A stretch of 64,000 nt of DNA from Bifidobacterium sp. ESL0784 (GTDB lineage: Bacteria > Actinomycetota > Actinomycetes > Actinomycetales > Bifidobacteriaceae), in contig NZ_JAQTHV010000004.1 of NCBI RefSeq assembly GCF_029433295.1, positions 62,001 through 126,000 of the forward strand, written 5' to 3'. A program made the position numbers and the translations under genes. Below are positions 25,366 through 34,179 of the stretch, one piece after another. Each line of letters begins with the position of its first letter. Position 1 is the first letter of the stretch. The notes under the pieces were generated by a model that saw only the letters and a program-made list of their open reading frames with translations, did no database searches and had not been told where the DNA came from.

Positions 25366-25642
25366 TTCCCCTCCGTTTCCGATAGGTTCCTTTACCTATT
25401 TCAAGTCTACCGATTGGCTCTGAAGAGGCCGGAAATGTTGCGAATGCTGGGGTTTGCGTGGCGGCAGACAGGAAATGACACCGGCCGATAATTAGACAGA
25501 TTTAAACCGACCAATTTATTCCCGCTTGCCTCCCAGCTAAATATGACACAACGCAAGGCCTTGTTTAGTATTGCTCTTACAAGTTCGCTTGTGAATGAAA
25601 AAAATGAATAGGCAAAATAGACAACTTCAAGGAGCCAACATC

Positions 25643-26179
25643 ATGACCAAGATTGCCGTTTTCGTCGGATCGCTGCGCAAGGATTCCTTTAACAAGAGCC
25701 TTGCCAAGAACATCGAGCGTCTTTCGCCCGAGGGTGTCGAGTTCGACTACATCGACATGGACCTGCCGCTTTACAACCAGGACCTCGACGGTGACATGCC
25801 CGCCAAGGTCGTTACGATGAAGCAGCAGATCGAAGCTGCCGACGGCGTGCTCTTCGTTACCCCCGAATACAACCGCAGCTTCACCGGCGTCATCAAGAAC
25901 GCCATCGATTGGGGTTCCCGCCCATGGGGCCAGAGCTCCTTCACCGGAAAGCCTGCAGCCATCGTCGGTGCTTCCATGGGAGCCCTCGGTGCCACCCAGG
26001 CCCAGCAGGCCCTGCGCAACGTCGCCCTCTTCCTCGACATGAAGCTCATGGGCCAGCCCGAGCTCTACTTCAACGCCGCAACCGGTCTGGACGAGAACGG
26101 CCAGGTCGTCGAGGCTTCCGAGGACTTCCTGCGTGGCTTTGCCGAGGCGTTCGCCAAGCACGTTGAGGCCAACAAGTAA
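25643..26179 (+). CDS. NADPH-dependent FMN reductase (ChrR/azoreductase-like)
   Basis: AAGGAG 7 bp upstream sets the ATG at 25643; the product has 178 residues. GSLRKDSFNKSLA (residues 8-20) is the FMN phosphate loop, and PEYNRSFTGVIKNAIDWGSRP (about 74-94) followed by GKPAAIVGAS is the standard signature of the NADPH-dependent FMN reductase family. Members reduce quinones, chromate or azo dyes and limit one-electron redox cycling. The protein is soluble and probably oligomeric. The gene appears to be monocistronic, with a hairpin right after it. It is the second flavin reductase in this stretch. Confidence 0.88.
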   Translation: MTKIAVFVGSLRKDSFNKSLAKNIERLSPEGVEFDYIDMDLPLYNQDLDGDMPAKVVTMKQQIEAADGVLFVTPEYNRSFTGVIKNAIDWGSRPWGQSSFTGKPAAIVGASMGALGATQAQQALRNVALFLDMKLMGQPELYFNAATGLDENGQVVEASEDFLRGFAEAFAKHVEANK

Positions 26180-26554
26180 GCAGCGCCGGAAAACGTGGTT
26201 TCGTGGCGATTTCGCTGTTTTGAGGTATCGCAACGAAACCGGTTGCCAAAAGCAGTATGTGAAAACGAATATGCCGGATATCGAATCGTAGATATTCGGC
26301 TTTCAAAATACAAATTTTATAAAACGTTTGATATTTCTCTGCGGTATAATTTGCCTGTATTTATATAATGTGAACAGAATCACGGTTTCCTTAGTGCCGC
26401 TGAAGGTTTCGACCTCGCGTCGGACATATGAACGTGGTACGTTAGCAAGAGGTTATCGTGCACTTGGATTGCCAGGAAGCGCATCTTCGTGATGTGCTTG
26501 CAGGGCTTGAGGTAAATATCCAAAATTGAAGTGTCAGGTGTAGGGAGGAAAACT
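26180..26554. other. 375-bp noncoding gap between two FMN reductases
   Basis: The gap holds a hairpin just after the first gene (26197-26240), a second dyad GCCGGATATC/GATATTCGGC at 26273-26300, and an AT-rich stretch with TATAAT near 26345 that could supply the promoter of the next gene. No convincing reading frame is seen on either strand. Confidence 0.5.
26197..26240 (+). terminator. Hairpin after the FMN reductase
   Basis: GGTTTCGTGGCGAT and ATCGCAACGAAACC pair over 14 positions with one mismatch. No T-run follows, so it may terminate poorly or protect the mRNA end. Confidence 0.45.
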
Positions 26555-27193
26555 GTGAGTCTTGAGGAGACGACAGACATTATGGCGCTGGCCGCCAAGG
26601 CAGAGGCCGATGTGAAGCAGTATCGCTTGACGGTGGTTAACGCGGGTATTTCGGAACCTTCCAGCACGCGTCGGCTTGCCAAGGAAATCACGAATAAGGC
26701 CGAGGCCTATCTTCATGCAACGGGCAAGGATGTCGTTGTCGAGATGATCAATCTTAAAGGGATGGCTGAGGACATCGCGACGGCTTCAGTGACCTTCGAA
26801 TTGAGCAATCATCTGACGGAAGCCATTACTGCCGTCACTGCGGCCGACGGTCTCATCGTGGCTTCACCGATATACAAGGCCTCGTATTCAGGGCTGTTCA
26901 AGGCGTTCTGGGATCTTGTTCCCCGCGACGCCATCATCAACATGCCGATGGTTTTGGCTGCGACCGGCGGTTCGAACCGTCATGCTTTGGTGCCCGATGT
27001 GGTCATGCGTGGCCTGTTCGCGTTCTTCCGCGCCGTGCCGACCGCTACGAGTCTTATGGCCACCAAAGAGGATTTCGATACGCCGGAGCTTGAAAACCGG
27101 GAGGAGCGTGCAGCCACGGAGCTGGGTGCGCTGATGCTTTCCGGTGTACGTCATGAGCCTGTTGACGAGCCTAACGATCACGTGAATTGGTAA
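26555..27193 (+). CDS. NADPH-dependent FMN reductase, CE1759-like
   Basis: GTG at 26555 is preferred because GGGAGG lies 6 bp upstream; this yields 212 residues. RLTVVNAGISEPSSTRRLA is the FMN-binding loop, VASPIYKASYSGLFKAFWDLV the conserved flavin-contact stretch, and PMVLAATGGSNRH the following strand and loop. The long form with HALVPDVVMRGLFAFFRA resembles FMN reductases that partner with a luciferase-like monooxygenase (CE1758/CE1759 type). No luciferase-like gene is seen in the neighbourhood, so the reduced flavin may serve a distant partner. Cytosolic. It is the third flavin reductase in the region and stands about 215 bp before an aldehyde dehydrogenase on the same strand. Confidence 0.82.
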   Translation: MSLEETTDIMALAAKAEADVKQYRLTVVNAGISEPSSTRRLAKEITNKAEAYLHATGKDVVVEMINLKGMAEDIATASVTFELSNHLTEAITAVTAADGLIVASPIYKASYSGLFKAFWDLVPRDAIINMPMVLAATGGSNRHALVPDVVMRGLFAFFRAVPTATSLMATKEDFDTPELENREERAATELGALMLSGVRHEPVDEPNDHVNW

Positions 27194-27407
27194 CCTCGGC
27201 GAGCTTCGGTTCCGAGCAAAACCTTTTTTCGTTATCGGCCTGCTGCCTTCCTGCGGCGGGTCGATAACTTTTTGAGGGACGTTTTGTGGTGTCCCTGCCA
27301 TCTTGATGGGTATGATTTGTTGGAGTTTTGAGCTCTGATTCGCCTGGGACGGGCTTTGCCGGATGTAATTATGTAGTATGATGGATTTTGCCTACAAGGA
27401 GGTGGCT

Positions 27408-28829
27408 ATGGTTTATCAAACTGTAAATCCGTATACCAATGAATTAGTCAAGGAATATCCGTTCATCACTGATGCCGAGCTGAAAAGCACCATCGATCTG
27501 GCCGACAAAACGTATCACGAAACACAAAGCCAACCGATCGCCGAGCGTGCGAAGATCCTGCACAACGTCGCCGCGCTGTTCCGCAAGAAGTCGGCAGAGC
27601 TTTCCGAGATCTGCACCGTCGACATGGGTAAGCTCGTGGGGGAGTCCGCGGGCGAAGTGGAGCTTTGCGCGATCATCGCCGATTGGTTCGCCGATCACAG
27701 CGAGGAACTCCTGAAGCCGGACAAGCTTGACAGCATCGTCGCCGGGCAAGCGCAGGTGCTGCACCAGTCCGTCGGCGTCGTCGTCATGGTCGAGCCCTGG
27801 AACTTCCCGTACTATCAGATCATGCGTGTCTTCGCGCCGAACTACATGCTCGGCAACACGATGATTCTGAAGCACGCATCCAACACCCCGACCTCGGCCA
27901 AGCGCTTCTGCGAGGTCGTCGAAGAGGCCGGAGCTCCCAAGGGCGCGCTCACCAACCTCTTCATGACCTATGACCAGGTCACGCAAGCCATCGAAGATCC
28001 GCGCGTTCAGGGCGTGGCGCTCACCGGTTCGGAGCGCGGCGGTGTCGCTGTCGCCGGTGCCGCGGGCAAGGCTCTGAAGAAGAGCACCATGGAGTTGGGC
28101 GGTATGGATCCGTTCATCGTCCTCGGCGATGCCGATATGGAGAACGTCAACGAATGCGCATGGCGCGTCCGCCTTTACAACGCCGGCCAGGTTTGCACCT
28201 CGGCCAAGCGCTTCATCGTCATGGACAACGTATACGACGAATTCCTCGACGGCCTGATCGACGCCTTCTCGAGGGTCACTCCTGGCGACCCGATGGATTC
28301 CCGCACCACCATTGCCCCGATGAACTCAAAGCGTGCCAAGGAGAAACTGCAAGGCTCATTCGACGCCGCAGTCGCCGCAGGTGCGAAGGTTGCCTACCGT
28401 TTCCCGGAGATCGACTCCGATGGCCAGTTCTTCCGCCCTGCGATCCTGACCGACATCACCCCCGACAACCCCGGCTACAAGACCGAGATGTTTGGCCCTG
28501 TGGCTGCGGTCTACAAGGTTCACAGCGAAGAAGAGGCCGTGGCGCTCGCCAACGACAACCCGTACGGCTTGGGTGGCATGCTCTTCTGTGGCGACAAGGA
28601 GCACGGTGCCGAGGTGGCCGCGAAGGTCTACACCGGCATGATGTTCGTCAACACCCCGTTGGCCTCGCTGCCTGATATCCCGTTCGGCGGCGTGAAGCTT
28701 TCTGGCTACGGCCGCGAGATGTCGCGCTTGGGCCAGATGGCCTTCACCAACGACAAGCTTTTGGTCACCGCGGACCGTTTCGACAAGAACAACGCTCCCG
28801 GCGCCCTCTATGCCGCGCAGGATCTGTGA
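27408..28829 (+). CDS. NAD(P)-dependent aldehyde dehydrogenase (succinate-semialdehyde type)
   Basis: A consensus AAGGAGG 4-5 bp upstream fixes the ATG at 27408; the product has 473 residues, normal for the family. VEPWNFPYYQIMR is the cofactor-binding region, MELGGMDPFIVL carries the general-base Glu, and NAGQVCTSAKRFIV carries the nucleophilic Cys (about residue 262). PFGGVKLSGYGREMSRLG closes the domain. The sequence is closest in pattern to succinate-semialdehyde dehydrogenases, which oxidise succinate semialdehyde to succinate; other short aldehydes are possible. No GABA-pathway gene is visible nearby, so the pathway is unassigned. A strong terminator follows. Confidence 0.88.
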   Translation: MVYQTVNPYTNELVKEYPFITDAELKSTIDLADKTYHETQSQPIAERAKILHNVAALFRKKSAELSEICTVDMGKLVGESAGEVELCAIIADWFADHSEELLKPDKLDSIVAGQAQVLHQSVGVVVMVEPWNFPYYQIMRVFAPNYMLGNTMILKHASNTPTSAKRFCEVVEEAGAPKGALTNLFMTYDQVTQAIEDPRVQGVALTGSERGGVAVAGAAGKALKKSTMELGGMDPFIVLGDADMENVNECAWRVRLYNAGQVCTSAKRFIVMDNVYDEFLDGLIDAFSRVTPGDPMDSRTTIAPMNSKRAKEKLQGSFDAAVAAGAKVAYRFPEIDSDGQFFRPAILTDITPDNPGYKTEMFGPVAAVYKVHSEEEAVALANDNPYGLGGMLFCGDKEHGAEVAAKVYTGMMFVNTPLASLPDIPFGGVKLSGYGREMSRLGQMAFTNDKLLVTADRFDKNNAPGALYAAQDL

Positions 28830-28867
28830 GGTAAAACAAGCCATTAAGGCTCTGATCTGACCGGTTG

Positions 28868-28910
28868 AAAATCGGGTATCGAGTGAATTCCGCTCGGTAT
28901 CCGATTTTTA
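28868..28910 (+). terminator. Terminator after the aldehyde dehydrogenase
   Basis: AAAATCGGGTATCGAG and CTCGGTATCCGATTTT form a 16-bp stem with two G-U pairs, ending in a T-run. Confidence 0.9.
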
Positions 28911-29110
28911 TGTTTGGCTCCATTTGCCGAGAACAAAGAACGCAATTTTGATAAAGTCCGCCTTTTATATAATTAATTCGTTTGATTTATATGATCAAAG
29001 GCCATATCATATCTTTGGCGGCAAGCGAATGTTGTCTGTTGAACCGCGTGGCAATGGTTGATGCGTCAGGGACCAATTGCGAATAATGAATGTGAGGATT
29101 GAAGCGGAAC

Positions 29111-29758
29111 ATGGAAGATGAAGTCGAAAAACTCAAAGCAAAATACCCGGATTTTGCGAAACTGTTCAATGATGAATGGCTGCAGTACCGCAAGTCCGAG
29201 ATTCTGCCGAAACTGACCTGGCAATCGCAATCGACCTGCGCGAAGATCAACCGGATCTATTTCGATGATCCCGATGAAGCGATGCGCCTTTTCCGTGAAC
29301 TCGTGCCGGGAGCGCAAGAAGGTGTTGATTTTCGGCCGCCGATTCATCTGGACTATGGGCTGGGGCTCAAGATCGGCGAGCGGACATTCATCAACATGGA
29401 TCTGCTGATTGTGGGAGGAGGGCCGATAACGATCGGTTCCGACTGCCTGATCGGCACGCGTTGCAGCATCTGCACGCCCAACCATGCGGTTCCCGTCGAG
29501 CCGCGTCTTCAAGGCTGGCAGCACAACGAGGACGTGGTCATCGGCAACAATGTGTGGCTTGGCAGCAACGTTGTGGTCTGCCCGGGCGTGACCATCGGCG
29601 ACAATAGTGTCATCGGTGCCGGTTCGGTGGTCGTCCGCGACATCCCCGCCAACAGCGTCGCGGTCGGCAACCCTTGCAAAGTCATCCATGACGTGCCGGA
29701 AGACTGGGATGCCGACGAGTGGAAGGCAGCAATGGGCGGGGCAACCGAATCTGATTAG
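29111..29758 (+). CDS. Sugar O-acetyltransferase (LacA/Maa family)
   Basis: ATG at 29111 (215 residues) is preferred to an upstream in-frame TTG. The protein is a left-handed beta-helix acetyltransferase: hexapeptide repeats run from about 85 (GERTFINMDLLIVGGGPITIG) to about 190, with the family hallmarks VVIGNNVWLGSNVVVCPGVTIG and SVAVGNPCKVI. TPNHAVP contains the catalytic His. Members transfer acetyl from acetyl-CoA to maltose, glucose or galactosides, perhaps for detoxifying excess sugar. Its stop lies only 3 bp from the convergent xylB stop, leaving no room for a terminator between the two genes. A second member of the family lies at 37184. Confidence 0.88.
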   Translation: MEDEVEKLKAKYPDFAKLFNDEWLQYRKSEILPKLTWQSQSTCAKINRIYFDDPDEAMRLFRELVPGAQEGVDFRPPIHLDYGLGLKIGERTFINMDLLIVGGGPITIGSDCLIGTRCSICTPNHAVPVEPRLQGWQHNEDVVIGNNVWLGSNVVVCPGVTIGDNSVIGAGSVVVRDIPANSVAVGNPCKVIHDVPEDWDADEWKAAMGGATESD

Positions 29759-29761
29759 CCT

Positions 29762-31282
29762 TCAGCCACGCGCCCTGACGTAAGCCTCGTAGACTTCGGG
29801 AGTGGGCTCTGAGGTTTCGGTGCCGTCGATGCTAAGATTCCACTGCGGGGGATCGGCCTGTCCGCTGAGTACCCAGGCGGCCTGACGCGCCGCTCCGATG
29901 GCCACGTATTCGTCGGTGGCCGGACGGGTGACGCTCATGCCGAAAATCGCAGGGGCCAGGGTGCGTACGGCTTCGGATTTCGCGCCGCCGCCAATCAGAA
30001 GGATGCGGTTGATGCTGCCGCCCAGTGACTTGATGATTTCAAGGCAATCGCGCTGCGAGCACAAGAGCCCCTCGATGAAGGCGCGGGCAAAGTTCTCTTT
30101 GGTGGTGTTGGCTAGTGTCATGCCGGTGATGGTTGCACTGGCGTCCGGTCGGTTTGGCGTGCGCTCGCCGTCGAAATAGGGGACCAGGGTGAGGCCACCT
30201 GCGCCGGGTTCGGCGGCAAGGGCAAGCCGTCCCAGTTCATCGTAATCCACACCGAGTGCGGCGCAGCCGGCATCCATGATCCGCGAGCCGTTGATGGTGC
30301 AGGCCAGCGGCAGATAGTGCCCTGTGCAATCGGCGAAGCCTGAAACGGCACCGGACAGGTCGTATACCCGGTTCTCGGCGATGGCCGCGGCGACGCCGGA
30401 CGTACCCAGTGAAACGCTCACGTCACCTACCGACATTCCGAGGCCCAAAGACGCCATGGCGTTGTCGCCTCCGCCGGGCCCGATGAGGCAACCGCCGTCA
30501 ACGGATGTGCCGGCAACTGCGGGGGAGGCCTTCACGGGTGCAAAATCGCGGGGACCGAGCACTTTGGGAAGGATGACATCATGACGGCCAAGAACCATGT
30601 CGATCAGGTCGTAGCGGTAGGTGTTGTTGGCGGAATCGAAATAACTGGTGCCCGAGGCATCGGAACGGTCGGTGAAGAGGGCATCCAGATGAGCGTCCTC
30701 GCCTTCTTCGACGGGTCCAAATCCTGCGATGCGCCAGCTCAGCCAATCGTGCGGCAGGCAGATGGCCGCAATTCTCGTCGCATTTTCAGGTTCGTTTTCT
30801 GCGACCCAGGCGAGCTTGGTCAAGGTATAGGAGGCGACGGGCGAGGAGCCCACGGCCTTCACCCAACGTTGCTTTCCGCGAGCCACGACGTCTTCCGGCT
30901 CGTCCTCGCTGGTACGTTCCGGTGCCCCGAGCCGTGTGATCAGGTTTTCGGCCTGCGGCGCCGAACGCGTGTCGTTCCATAGCAATGCGTCGCGGATCAC
31001 CCGGCCGCGCTTGTCGAGCAGCACCATGCCGTGCTGCTGCCCGCCGACGGCCAAAGCCGAAACGTCGGCGAGGCCACCGGCCTGTTTCGAAGCTTCAAGA
31101 AAGGCCTGCCACCAGTATTCGGGATCGACGCTCGTGCCGTCAGGATGCTTTGCCTGGCCGAAACGCACGAGTTCGCCGGTGGCGGCGTCGGTCACGCGGA
31201 CCTTGGTCGACTGTGTCGAAGTATCGACTCCCGCCACCAATGTCGTCTGATTGGAACCGTCATGTGATGGTAGCCTCGTCAT
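29762..31282 (-). CDS. xylB: Xylulokinase
   Basis: This 506-residue FGGY-family kinase phosphorylates D-xylulose to xylulose 5-phosphate, which feeds the phosphoketolase route in bifidobacteria. GVDTSTQSTKVRV (phosphate loop, about 19-31), GGQQHGMVLLD and LLWNDTRSAPQA (substrate-binding Asp) are typical of XylB. In the C-terminal half VSLGTSGVAAAI and LIGGGAKSEAVRTL supply the ATP-binding motifs. A ROK-family regulator is divergently encoded 192 bp upstream, the common arrangement for xylose control. AAAGG precedes the ATG. The gene converges with the sugar acetyltransferase. No xylose isomerase or transporter is in the window, so xylulose may come from a distant operon. Confidence 0.9.
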   Translation of the reverse strand: MTRLPSHDGSNQTTLVAGVDTSTQSTKVRVTDAATGELVRFGQAKHPDGTSVDPEYWWQAFLEASKQAGGLADVSALAVGGQQHGMVLLDKRGRVIRDALLWNDTRSAPQAENLITRLGAPERTSEDEPEDVVARGKQRWVKAVGSSPVASYTLTKLAWVAENEPENATRIAAICLPHDWLSWRIAGFGPVEEGEDAHLDALFTDRSDASGTSYFDSANNTYRYDLIDMVLGRHDVILPKVLGPRDFAPVKASPAVAGTSVDGGCLIGPGGGDNAMASLGLGMSVGDVSVSLGTSGVAAAIAENRVYDLSGAVSGFADCTGHYLPLACTINGSRIMDAGCAALGVDYDELGRLALAAEPGAGGLTLVPYFDGERTPNRPDASATITGMTLANTTKENFARAFIEGLLCSQRDCLEIIKSLGGSINRILLIGGGAKSEAVRTLAPAIFGMSVTRPATDEYVAIGAARQAAWVLSGQADPPQWNLSIDGTETSEPTPEVYEAYVRARG

Positions 31283-31474
31283 TATTCACGCCTTTCGAGA
31301 TATGCCGGACACCGCTACGTGTCTGTACCGCCGCGTCTGAAATCAGTGTACCTACTATTCATTATTCATATTAGTTAAATCAATGTATTATTTCAATGAC
31401 ACCGTGTGTTCCTTTTGTTACGCAGTGTTTCACCCCGCCTGATACAGTGAACATATCTTTGAAAAGAGGCGGCT
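31283..31474. promoter_or_regulatory. Divergent xylB/ROK-regulator control region
   Basis: The region is AT-rich in its centre (31360-31405). ATTAGTTAAATC at about 31369 resembles a half-site of ROK-family operators (TTAGTT type), with a looser second half at TATTATTTCAAT. The regulator probably binds here to control both genes. Confidence 0.35.
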
Positions 31475-32698
31475 ATGGCGCTGAAAAGCATCAATCAGGA
31501 TGATTTGCGTAATCATAATCTTTCAGTGGTTCTCTCCACCTTGCTCCAATCGCCCAAACCCATGAGCCGCGCCAAACTGGCGAAGGCCACTGGGCTGACG
31601 AAAGCCACGATGTCGCTTCTGGTGCCCATGCTGATCTCTTCCGAGGCGCTGGAGGAGGGGAAACCGGTTTCCGCCGGCACGACTTATGGCAGGCCCAGCA
31701 CGCCGCTGAATATTTCCGGCCGACGGTTTTGTTCGATAGGGCTGCAGATCAACACCGACGGATATGGCTATACGGTACTGGCACTTGATGGTTCCGTGGT
31801 TTCCCAGCGTTGGGTGAGCCGTTCCATGGAAGCCAGCGATCCCGAGGAAGTGTTCGCACAACTTGACGAACTGGTAAGCGTCGGCGAAGAGGAAATCGGA
31901 CAAAAGGGCTTAACCGTCGTCGGCGCCGTTTTGGCACTTCCCGGACTTGTCACCGACGATATGATGCTGTTGTCGGCGAAAAACCTTGGATGGAAGAAAC
32001 TCGAGCTTTCGAGCTTCAACGTGGTCAAAAGGCTCGACGCCCTTGCAGACAATGAGGCGAATCTGGCCGCTTTGGCGCAGATACCGGGTTATGCCACACC
32101 GCGAAAAGGGAAAAGCGTGATTAGCCCGACCGATTCGTTCATCTACATCTCCACGGATATCGGCATCGGTGGAGCCATCGTCCGGCACGGGCAGGTCGAC
32201 CGCGGCGATTCCGGCTTCGCCGGCGAGCTTGGCCATGTCTCTGTGGCTCTCGACGGGCCGCAATGCGCCTGTGGACGTTGCGGATGCTTGGAAATGTATG
32301 CCGGGCGCAAGGCGTTGGTGGAGGCTTCCGGTGTCGCCGGCCCCGGGGTCTCGACGAAGATGGAAGTGGTGGATGAACTGCTTGAGAGATACAAGATGCA
32401 CGATGCCCGTACCGTTGGTGCGGTTGATCGGGCGGTAAGGGCCCTGGCGTCGGTGCTTGCGTCGGCCATCAATGTCCTTGATATTGATACCGTTGTCCTG
32501 GGAGGGCTGTGGGATCGCTTCGGCAAGGCGCTGACCCGTCGGCTCAGCCATGAGCTGGAGCTGCAAATACTGAGCTATCCGGAAGTCCAGCCACGGGTGC
32601 TGCTGCCTGATGTCAATACTCGGCCGGCGCTTTTGGGCGCGGCACAGGTCGGGTTGCGCAGATTCATAGACAATCCGTTGGCATTTATCAATTCCTGA
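31475..32698 (+). CDS. ROK-family transcriptional regulator (XylR/NagC type)
   Basis: The 407 residues comprise an N-terminal winged helix-turn-helix (about 28-75: SRAKLAKATGLTKATMSLL) and a ROK sugar-kinase-like domain. The latter has FIYISTDIGIGGAIV (phosphate loop), AGELGHV with the metal-binding His, and CACGRCGCLEMYAG (about 264-277), the zinc-binding CxCGxxGCxE signature. Such proteins repress sugar genes and are released by a sugar ligand. The divergent position next to xylB suggests control of xylulose/xylose use, and an autoregulatory site in the shared intergenic region is likely. AGAGG precedes the ATG. The ligand is inferred only from context. Confidence 0.88.
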   Translation: MALKSINQDDLRNHNLSVVLSTLLQSPKPMSRAKLAKATGLTKATMSLLVPMLISSEALEEGKPVSAGTTYGRPSTPLNISGRRFCSIGLQINTDGYGYTVLALDGSVVSQRWVSRSMEASDPEEVFAQLDELVSVGEEEIGQKGLTVVGAVLALPGLVTDDMMLLSAKNLGWKKLELSSFNVVKRLDALADNEANLAALAQIPGYATPRKGKSVISPTDSFIYISTDIGIGGAIVRHGQVDRGDSGFAGELGHVSVALDGPQCACGRCGCLEMYAGRKALVEASGVAGPGVSTKMEVVDELLERYKMHDARTVGAVDRAVRALASVLASAINVLDIDTVVLGGLWDRFGKALTRRLSHELELQILSYPEVQPRVLLPDVNTRPALLGAAQVGLRRFIDNPLAFINS

Positions 32699-32942
32699 TG
32701 GTGGTTTTGCTGCCCTGTCGTATTTTTCGTAATGCCTCTTCTGCGTGAATGATCGGTTTTTCAAGGATTTTGAAGTGGTATCAAAGATTTGGCGTAGGCC
32801 ATAACCAGCGTCGATAGCACCGGTGGTGTGCCTGCATATCTGATGCTGATAGAGTGTCGTTTGGCGTCTCCGCCCGAACTGCGCAGGTCAAGGGGCGTCG
32901 CGATTAAAAACGCCGTGCGCAGCTTGTATACAAGGAATGACC

Positions 32943-33668
32943 GTGGCCAATTATGCCCAAAAACCAGAAACTTCATCAAGCAATCAATCTTCTCCCAGTG
33001 ATCGCAGCAATCCAAGCAGGGCAGCAGGGCAAAACCGCGGTTCTGATTCATTCGTAAACCCGCAGGTCGTCAAAGTGTCGCGTTTACGCTGGCGTGCCGC
33101 CGATATTGCGCTTGGTGCGGCGCTTGGTGTGGCTTGCGGCATCGTTTTCTGGGGATTCAATTTCGCCTACGCATGGATCGCTCCGTTGCTGCGTGCCGTC
33201 CTTCCTGGCATCACCAGTCTGTTCCACGCGTTCTGGTACTTCTCCGGCCCGCTGGCGCTGCTCATCATCCGCAAGCCCGGTGCCGCGATCTACGTCAATA
33301 TCATCGGCAGTCTGACCGAAACGCTGTTCGGCAACCAGTATTCCTTTACTTTCGTCTTCATTTCGGCGGCGTTGCAGGGCATCTTCGCCGAAGTGCCGTT
33401 CGCCGTTTTTCGTTACCGGAAATTCAACCTCCCACTGACCCTCATCTCTGGAGCGCTGACGGCGTTGGAATACGGCTTCTATGTGCTGTTCACCCGTCTG
33501 CAGGGGGTAGCGCTGGTCAGCCCGCGAGGGCTTACCCACATGACCTGCGAGATTATCGGCGGTATCCTCATTGCGGGTGTAATGAGTTGGTTCCTCTATC
33601 GCGCCATCGCCAAAACGGGTGCACTGGATCGGTTTGCTTCCGGTCGTGCGGTAAGAAGCAGGGAATGA
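32943..33668 (+). CDS. ECF transporter S component, YkoE-like
   Basis: GTG at 32943 is preferred because AAGGA lies 6 bp upstream; the ATG at 32937 abuts the same site. After a polar N-terminus of about 45 residues the 241-residue chain has five or six membrane segments: DIALGAALGVACGIVFWGF, ALLIIRKPGAAIYVNIIGSL, FVFISAALQGIFAEVPFAVF and others. EVPFAVFRYRK and the overall pattern fit the YkoE family, which binds thiamine or its pyrimidine precursor for an energy-coupling-factor transporter. The usual ATPase and T-component genes are not adjacent, so it may share a general ECF module. I saw no TPP riboswitch upstream. A terminator and a tRNA follow. Confidence 0.75.
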   Translation: MANYAQKPETSSSNQSSPSDRSNPSRAAGQNRGSDSFVNPQVVKVSRLRWRAADIALGAALGVACGIVFWGFNFAYAWIAPLLRAVLPGITSLFHAFWYFSGPLALLIIRKPGAAIYVNIIGSLTETLFGNQYSFTFVFISAALQGIFAEVPFAVFRYRKFNLPLTLISGALTALEYGFYVLFTRLQGVALVSPRGLTHMTCEIIGGILIAGVMSWFLYRAIAKTGALDRFASGRAVRSRE

Positions 33669-33703
33669 AATCTGCCGGATGCAAATAGGCGACAATAAAA
33701 CCA

Positions 33704-33744
33704 AAATGGCATCTTTCGTTGTGTAATGACGGAAGATGCCATTT
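33704..33744 (+). terminator. Terminator after the ECF S component
   Basis: AAATGGCATCTT and AAGATGCCATTT form a perfect 12-bp stem with a 17-base loop, followed by GTCTTG. Confidence 0.75.
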
Positions 33745-33840
33745 GTCTTGATTGCACAAGTCGTTGCCTGATTTGACGTTTCGCTGTAGTGTCGCTGGTC
33801 AGAGCGTTTGGTAAAGTAAAGAAGTTGGTTTTGCCAACGT

Positions 33841-33914
33841 GGGGCTTTAGCTCAGTCGGTTAGAGCAGCGGACTCATAATCCGTCGGTCCAGGGTTCAAG
33901 CCCCTGAGGCCCCA
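33841..33914 (+). tRNA. tRNA with anticodon CAT (Met elongator or Ile2)
   Basis: A full 74-base cloverleaf is visible: acceptor GGGGCTT/AGGCCCC with A73, D-arm GCTC/GAGC, anticodon arm GCGGA-CTCATAA-TCCGT (anticodon CAT), variable loop CGGTC and T-arm CAGGG-TTCAAGC-CCCTG. There is no encoded CCA, as is common in actinobacteria. The TA at positions 8-9 and an ordinary acceptor pair exclude an initiator tRNA. Elongator methionine and lysidine-modified Ile2 cannot be separated by eye. Confidence 0.92.
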
Positions 33915-33945
33915 CTTATCGCTGGTTCTCTGTGACATCTGTCTT

Positions 33946-34179
33946 TCAGAAACTCGGCGTGACTTTGATTGTGCCTTTTGTCTCCATGAACTGCCAGTAG
34001 CTCCAGTCCTTGGGATTGATGTAGACGGTGTACGTCTTTTTGCCGAAGACGATTTCTATGGGGAATATGCCGGACGGGTTGGCCATGATGTCGGTTTCGA
34101 TTTCCAAGGCACGTTCGTGGCTGGGAAGATACACCGTGTGGGTCTTGCCGTGCGTTTCAAAATACAGCATATCGGTCAT
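33946..34179 (-). CDS. Small hypothetical protein
   Basis: This 77-residue protein is backed by an excellent ribosome binding site (AAAGGAG, 6 bp before the ATG), separating it from chance frames. MLYFETHGKTHTVYLPSHERALEIE and VFGKKTYTVYINPKDWSYW suggest two similar beta-rich halves, each with an aromatic THTVYLP/TYTVYIN core. There are no cysteines, signal peptide or membrane segment. I do not recognise the family. It stands alone between a tRNA and rpmE, on the opposite strand to both. Confidence 0.6.
   Translation of the reverse strand: MTDMLYFETHGKTHTVYLPSHERALEIETDIMANPSGIFPIEIVFGKKTYTVYINPKDWSYWQFMETKGTIKVTPSF

Noticed and set aside
32699..32942. TPP or other riboswitch upstream of the YkoE-like gene
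   Set aside because: I looked for the CTGAGA and ACCTGATC-type core of the thiamine element and did not find it; no other known riboswitch core was evident.
33841..33914. tRNA gene as an attachment site for an integrated element
   Set aside because: No repeat of its 3' end and no integrase gene lie in the neighbourhood; flanking genes have host composition.
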